The notes under the pieces: generated by a model
Database searches by the model: none
Seen by the model: only the letters and a program-made list of their open reading frames with translations
What the model was told of the DNA's origin: nothing
Origin: JASHPR01 sp963833885
GTDB lineage: Bacteria; Actinomycetota; Actinomycetes; Streptosporangiales; Streptosporangiaceae
DNA: 64,000 bases
Assembly (NCBI GenBank): GCA_963833885.1
Contig: CAWHZU010000023.1
Span: 186,001 to 250,000, forward strand
Direction: 5' to 3'
Position numbers and translations under genes: made by a program
Shown: positions 59,922 to 64,000 of the stretch, in pieces
Numbering within the stretch: the stretch's first letter is position 1
How the letters are laid out: every line of letters starts with the position of its first letter

Positions 59922-60512
59922 TCAGGAGGGATGGGCAGAGCTGGCGAGCCGGTCCGTGACCACGTCCTTGAGTTGCGCCATCGACTGGCGCAGGATCGCC
60001 GGGAGGTCCGGCTGACAGGCGCCGCTGACCCAGCGCGCGAACGCGACCTTGAAGACGGCAACCCCGGTCTCGGCGGCAAGGCTCGCGGCCGGCTCGGGGA
60101 TGCCGCGGTCGCGCAGCGCGCCTGCCACCGCGGCCGCGAGCGCCGCGAGCTTGATCAGCTCACGCTCCCGTAGTTCCGCGTTCGCCGAGACAATGGAATC
60201 GCGCAGCCTGACCCGCTCCGGGTTTTCCTGCAGCATCGCCCCGGCGGCCTGGAATGCCGCTCCGACCGCGTCCATCGCCGTCGCCGAGGCCGGGGCGGCC
60301 GCGACGGCCTCCACCAGCAGGTGCTGCATCATCTCCGTGCCGTAGAACAGGACCTCGCGCTTGTCGGCGTAGTGGCGGAAGAACGTGCGCTCGGTCAGTC
60401 CGGCCCGCGCGGCGATCTCGGCCACGGTGGTCTGCTCGAACCCCTGCTCGGCATAGAGCTCCATGGCCGCCTTTGCCAGCCGGCCGCGAGCGTCCGGCTT
60501 CCATCGACCCAT
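59922..60512 (-). CDS. TetR-family regulator
   Basis: 196 residues from ATG 60512 (the open frame continues to 60548 through operator DNA). GRLAKAAMELYAEQGFEQTTVAEIAARAGLTERTFFRHYADKREVLFYGTE is the DNA-binding part, followed by a helical ligand domain. Divergent to the SDR-like gene with two operator copies between, so it likely represses both and is induced by a substrate of the neighbouring enzyme. Confidence 0.9.
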   Translation of the reverse strand: MGRWKPDARGRLAKAAMELYAEQGFEQTTVAEIAARAGLTERTFFRHYADKREVLFYGTEMMQHLLVEAVAAAPASATAMDAVGAAFQAAGAMLQENPERVRLRDSIVSANAELRERELIKLAALAAAVAGALRDRGIPEPAASLAAETGVAVFKVAFARWVSGACQPDLPAILRQSMAQLKDVVTDRLASSAHPS

Positions 60513-60526
60513 GGCATGATCGTACG

Positions 60527-60579
60527 TGATGACAGTGACTGACTTCACTCTGCTACACTGATGACAGTCACTGACATCA
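60527..60579. promoter_or_regulatory. twin TetR operators
   Basis: Half-site TGATGNCAGT faces its complement across one base, at 60527-60547 (one arm base deviating) and 60559-60579. The centres are 32 bases apart, three helical turns. Lies between the divergent TetR and SDR starts; the second copy ends about 20 bases before the SDR ATG. Confidence 0.85.
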
Positions 60580-60599
60580 GGTTACCGGGAGGTTCTCTC

Positions 60600-61481
60600 A
60601 TGCGGGTATTCGTCACCGGCGCGTCCGGCTGGATCGGCTCGGCCGTCGTCCCTGAACTCATCGGCGCGGGTCACCAGGTCCTCGGGCTCGCCAGGTCGGA
60701 CTCCTCGGCGGCCGCCATCGAGGCCGCGGGAGCGGAGGTGCTCCGCGGCGACCTGGACGACCTGGATACGCTTCGGGCCGGCGCCGCCGGCACCGACGGC
60801 GTCATCCACCTCGCGTTCAAGCACGACTTCACCGACCTCGCGGGGTCGATAGGCGCCGACCGGAACGCCATCGAGGCGATGGGCTCGGCGCTCGAGGGCT
60901 CCGGCAAGGCTCTCGTCATCGCCTCCGGGACGCCCGCAATCCCCGGGCACGTGGCAACCGAGGGCGAAGAATCCGCCTCCGGCACGATGATGGCCGGCCG
61001 GGTCGCTAACGCCCAGGCGGCTATCGAGATGGCGGCACACGGCGTCCGCTCGTCCATCGTGGGGCTGCCCCGCACGGTGCACGGCGATGGCGATCGTCAC
61101 GGTTTCATCGCCCGCATGGTCGGCATCGCCCGGGACAAGGGCGTCTCCGGCTACGTCGGCGACGGGTCCAACCGCTGGCCCGCTGTGCACGTGCTGGACG
61201 CCGCGCACCTGTTCCGCCTGGCTGTGGAGCAGGCCCCGGCGGGATCGAGGCTGCACGCGGTCGGCGACGAGGGCGTGCCGATCATCGACATCGCCGGCGT
61301 GATCGGCCACCACCTGAACGTGCCGACGGCTTCCGTCCCGGCCGAGGATTTCGGCTTTCTGGGGCAGATCCTCGCGATCGACCAGCCGGCATCGAGCGCG
61401 CTGACCCGCGAGCTGCTCCCGTGGCAGCCGACCCAGCCCGGGCTCATCGAGGACATGGACAAGGGCCACTACTTCGGCTGA
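60600..61481 (+). CDS. NAD-dependent epimerase/SDR family protein
   Basis: 293 residues from ATG 60600 (GGGAGG ahead). RVFVTGASGWIGSAVVPELIGAGHQV (GxxGxxG), GVIHLAFKHDF, GTPAIPGHVATE, GRVANAQAAIEM and GDGSNRWPAVHVLDAAHLFRLAVE fit the atypical extended SDR group (NmrA-like/epimerase). The catalytic Tyr-Lys is replaced by other residues as in many of these, so it could reduce or only bind a nucleotide cofactor. Regulated by the TetR gene divergent to it. Confidence 0.85.
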   Translation: MRVFVTGASGWIGSAVVPELIGAGHQVLGLARSDSSAAAIEAAGAEVLRGDLDDLDTLRAGAAGTDGVIHLAFKHDFTDLAGSIGADRNAIEAMGSALEGSGKALVIASGTPAIPGHVATEGEESASGTMMAGRVANAQAAIEMAAHGVRSSIVGLPRTVHGDGDRHGFIARMVGIARDKGVSGYVGDGSNRWPAVHVLDAAHLFRLAVEQAPAGSRLHAVGDEGVPIIDIAGVIGHHLNVPTASVPAEDFGFLGQILAIDQPASSALTRELLPWQPTQPGLIEDMDKGHYFG

Positions 61482-61528
61482 CCCACCGTTCCGGCGCCTG
61501 GCATCGGGCGCAGCCACCCGGGAAGCCC

Positions 61529-62359
61529 TCAGTGGCTCAGGCGCCGGTAACGGTGCAGGGATAGCGGGAAGAAAACGGCAATCAGCAGTAACGGCCAAAC
61601 GACCGCCATGAGGACCGCGTGGTTTGTGATCCAGGAGGGGTGAGCGCCAATCGGGTCGCCGAAGAGCTGGCGGGCGGCCGAGACGGTTGAGGATAGCGGG
61701 TTCCACAGTGCTATGGCTCCGAGCCATGCGGGCATCGTGGAGATGGCGACGAAGGGGTTCCCGAGAAATCCGACGGGAAATTCAATGGTTCGTACCGCGG
61801 TGACTGCCTCGGGGTTGGGATAGAAGGTCAGCCCCAGGTAGATCCCGATCCATACGAAGGCGAATCGCAGCAGCAAGAGCAGGCCGAAGGCACCGAGAGC
61901 GCAGGCCATGCCGCGATGCGGATGCCAGCCCACCAGAAGCCCGCATCCGGCCAGCGCTGCCAGGGCTGCCGCGGAGTTGAGCATGTCCGCGGCCGCCCGC
62001 CCGACGACGACGGCCGAGGCCGCCATCGGCATGGAGCGGAAGCGGTCGGTGACCCCCCGGGCAGCGTCGGTGCTGACGACGGCCAGGGTGGCGCCGATCC
62101 CGAACACCATCGTCATGGCGAACATGCCAGGCATGAGAAAGTCGCGGTAATCACCGCCACCCGGCACGGTCATGGCTCCGCCCAGCAGGTAGCCGAACAT
62201 CAGCACGATCATGACGGGAAACAGCAGCGTGTTGGCGATCACCGCGCCTGGCTGCCGCGCCCAGTGGGTCAGGTCGCGGCCGGTGATGACCCAGGCGTCC
62301 ATGACTGCCCACCCCAGCCGGGAGCGGACTGTCCGCGGGATCACTGGTGTGACAGTCAT
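61529..62359 (-). CDS. ABC transporter permease (DrrB type)
   Basis: 276 residues from ATG 62359 (ATGA with the upstream ATPase gene). MDAWVITGRDLTHWARQPGAVIANTLLFPVMIVLMFGYLLGGA, YRDFLMPGMFAMTMVFGIGATLAVVSTDAARGVTDRFRSMP, AAADMLNSAAALAALAGCGLLVG and WNPLSSTVSAARQLFGDP are the usual DrrB regions, with six helices. Second DrrAB exporter in the window. Confidence 0.9.
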   Translation of the reverse strand: MTVTPVIPRTVRSRLGWAVMDAWVITGRDLTHWARQPGAVIANTLLFPVMIVLMFGYLLGGAMTVPGGGDYRDFLMPGMFAMTMVFGIGATLAVVSTDAARGVTDRFRSMPMAASAVVVGRAAADMLNSAAALAALAGCGLLVGWHPHRGMACALGAFGLLLLLRFAFVWIGIYLGLTFYPNPEAVTAVRTIEFPVGFLGNPFVAISTMPAWLGAIALWNPLSSTVSAARQLFGDPIGAHPSWITNHAVLMAVVWPLLLIAVFFPLSLHRYRRLSH

Positions 62360-63351
62360 GGCGTGCTTACCTCCGCCGGCTGGGCGGGCGATCCTGAGGC
62401 GGTGTCGTCAGCTGGCTGCTGGCCGGTCAGATGCAGGAACGCTTCATCCAGGGTGGGCCGGCGCACGGCGATGTCTTCTGCGGTGATGTTTTCGTCTTGC
62501 AGCGAGCGGATGATATGGGTCAGGGCGGCGAGGCGATCGGTGACCGGGACGCTGAGTCCCCGGGTGTCATGATCGAGGCTCACCTCAGCGCCGAGCCGAA
62601 CCTGCAGGAGCCTGGCCGCTGGAATCAGATCGCCGGCTTCGCGCAGCACGACATCGATCCGGTCCCCGCCGGTCAGCGACTTCAGTTCGTCCGGGCTGCC
62701 GGCCGCGACGACGCGGCCGGCAGCGATAACTGAGATGGCGTCGGCAAGCTGATCGGCCTCCTCCAGGTACTGCGTGGTGAGCAGCACAGTTGTGCCGGCA
62801 GCCGCCAGCGCACGGATCGACTCCCAGACCTCGTTGCGGCCATGCGGATCGAGCCCGGCGGTGGGCTCGTCGAGGAACAGGACGCGCGGGGCCACGATGA
62901 AGCTCGCGGCCAGGTCGAGCCTGCGGCGCATGCCGCCCGAATACTGCCTGACCGGCTTGCTGCCAGCGCTGGCCAGGCCGAACTGGCCGAGCAGTTCGTC
63001 AGCCCGGCGCCGCGCGACATTTGCGGGCAGGTGGTACAGGCGCCCGAACATCACCAGGTTCTGGCGGCCAGAGAGAATCTCATCCACGGCGGCGTTCTGC
63101 CCGGCCAGCCCGATGCGGGCGCGCACCTGGTCCGGCTGGCTGGTCACATCGAACCCGGCGACCTCGGCCCGCCCGGAATCGGGGCACAGCAGGGTCGCAA
63201 GAACCCGGACGGTGGTGGTCTTGCCCGCCCCGTTCGGTCCCAGCAGGCCATACACAGTGCCCTCCGGGGCGACCATGCCGAACCCGTTGAGCGCGGTCAC
63301 TTTCCCATAGCGCTTGCAGAGGTCCTCGCACACGATGGCAGGAGCATTCAA
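62356..63351 (-). CDS. ABC transporter ATP-binding protein (DrrA type)
   Basis: 331 residues from ATG 63351. Walker A GPNGAGKTT, GQNAAVDEILSGRQNL, signature YSGGMRRRLDLA, Walker B LDEPTAGLD, LTTQYLEEADQLAD, and the DrrA C-terminal segment. It pairs with the permease gene and is divergently placed from a TetR gene with an inverted repeat between, so it is probably a drug-induced exporter. Confidence 0.9.
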   Translation of the reverse strand: MNAPAIVCEDLCKRYGKVTALNGFGMVAPEGTVYGLLGPNGAGKTTTVRVLATLLCPDSGRAEVAGFDVTSQPDQVRARIGLAGQNAAVDEILSGRQNLVMFGRLYHLPANVARRRADELLGQFGLASAGSKPVRQYSGGMRRRLDLAASFIVAPRVLFLDEPTAGLDPHGRNEVWESIRALAAAGTTVLLTTQYLEEADQLADAISVIAAGRVVAAGSPDELKSLTGGDRIDVVLREAGDLIPAARLLQVRLGAEVSLDHDTRGLSVPVTDRLAALTHIIRSLQDENITAEDIAVRRPTLDEAFLHLTGQQPADDTASGSPAQPAEVSTP

Positions 63352-63369
63352 GATGCGAACCTCAACTCT

Positions 63370-63406
63370 CTACAGTGTATGCAGTTTTAAATACTGTACG
63401 CTGTAG
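63370..63406. promoter_or_regulatory. TetR operator between DrrAB and TetR genes
   Basis: CTACAGTGTA and TACGCTGTAG are inverted ten-base arms with one mismatch. The AT-rich spacer TTTTAAATAC can hold promoter elements for either direction. Confidence 0.7.
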
Positions 63407-63435
63407 GGAGTTCGAGGGCAAGGACGGACCGGGAT

Positions 63436-64000
63436 TTGTCCACTGAGTACAGCGGCAGCGGAGACCCGCAGCGCACGATCGACCTGCTGTGGGGGGTACA
63501 GCGCCGCCGCCGGGGACCCAAGCCCAGCCTGAGCGGAGACCAGGTCGTGACCACGGCGACCCAGATCGCCGACCGGGATGGGCTCGGCGGGCTGTCCATG
63601 CGCCGGCTCGCAGACGAACTCGGCATCACCGCCATGTCCCTCTACGGCTACGTGCCCAGCAAAGCCGAGCTGCTTGACGTCATGGCCGACCGCGCGTACG
63701 CCGAGATTCCGGTCCCCGACCTCCCCGCCAGGCCGTGGCGGGCCAAGCTCGCCGCACTCGGCGAACAGCACTGGGCGCTCCTGCTGTCCCACCCATGGCT
63801 CTCTGCAGATCGCCGCCAGCCTGCCGCTCCTGGGCCCTCACCTGACCGCGTTTTATGACGCTGAACTCGCCGCCGTGGACGGGCTCGGCCTTACCGACAT
63901 CGACATGGACCTCGTCGTCAGCCTCCTGGACGACTACGTCCGCGGGGCTGCCCGGGGAGCCGTCGAGGCAGCCGAAGCCCCCGGCCGCACCGGCATCTCT
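63436..64000 (+). pseudogene. TetR-family regulator, frameshifted and cut by window edge
   Basis: TTG 63436 starts RRRGPKPSLSGDQVVTTATQIADRDGLGGLSMRRLADELGITAMSLYGYVPSKAELLDVMADRAYAEI, a TetR_C group DNA-binding domain. At about 63800 one extra T in HPWLS (CTCTCTGC) shifts the frame; the neighbouring frame continues LQIAASLPLLGPHLTAFYDAELAAVDGLGLTDIDMDLVVSLLDDYVRGAARGAVEA as expected for this family up to the window end. Repressor of the divergent DrrAB pair if intact. Confidence 0.75.

Noticed and set aside
1..64000. tRNA, rRNA or riboswitch genes
   Set aside because: No cloverleaf, ribosomal or recognised aptamer pattern was seen in the intergenic stretches examined by eye.

Overview
The window is about 70% G+C, with dense short intergenic gaps, frequent GTG and TTG starts, many 4-base stop/start overlaps and several apparently leaderless starts. 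Gene content is typical of a soil-type filamentous or filament-related actinobacterium (Streptosporangiales/Streptomycetales-like): an SARP/BTAD regulator, ECF42 sigma factor with DGPF protein, F420-type deazaflavin enzyme, CGNR zinc-finger protein, DrrAB-type exporters and PknB-like kinases. Genus cannot be fixed from sequence alone. No rRNA, tRNA, CRISPR array or intact insertion sequence was recognised.

Layout. 0-4.7 kb: start of a secreted protein (cut by the edge), a sulfotransferase, then a RelA/SpoT-fold putative toxin abutting a small putative immunity protein, and a membrane protein with a septum-formation-like domain. 4.8-11.5 kb: MFS exporter; a large multidomain protein ending in a degenerate Nudix domain next to a class I methyltransferase; a membrane protein plus OmpA-like lipoprotein pair. 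11.5-16 kb: two ArsR/SRPBCC cassettes (GGTTGC-type operators) with DUF899, then ABM and CGNR genes joined by a 39-bp tandem repeat. 16-27 kb: housekeeping-accessory enzymes and transporters (MpaB-like oxygenase, FtsX-like permease, DMT transporters, nitrilase, serine hydrolase, VOC proteins, ASCH, NIPSNAP, GNAT). 27-33 kb: an MFS-TetR fusion behind a palindromic operator, CocE-like hydrolase, ECF42/DGPF pair. 33-42 kb: nitroreductase, VapBC, alpha/beta hydrolase, two SDRs, PPOX protein, M50-like protease, DUF4405-like cytochrome, divergent TetR/serine-hydrolase pair. 42.9-46.3 kb: a decayed islet with GDPD and inositol-phosphatase remnants, a double GtrA protein bracketed by imperfect direct repeats, an unknown protein with no ordinary start codon and an HTH protein. 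46.3-64 kb: F420-type enzyme, alpha/beta hydrolase, a kinase-GH26 fusion broken by frameshifts, a DrrAB exporter facing a large SARP regulator, two DUF72 paralogues bracketing a PknB-like kinase, an SDR relic, a frameshifted phosphoesterase, a TetR/SDR divergon and a second DrrAB pair divergent from a TetR gene cut by the edge.

Themes. Small divergent or autoregulated units, each with a readable operator, recur throughout: ArsR, TetR and unassigned palindromes. At least four otherwise well-conserved genes carry frameshifts (EamA, kinase-GH26, metallophosphoesterase, edge TetR), so either gene decay or residual indel errors in the assembly must be kept in mind. The most interesting candidates for undescribed biology are the RelA-fold toxin pair, the Nudix/methyltransferase pair, the MFS-TetR fusion with an internal ribosome site and the kinase with a GH26-like outer domain.
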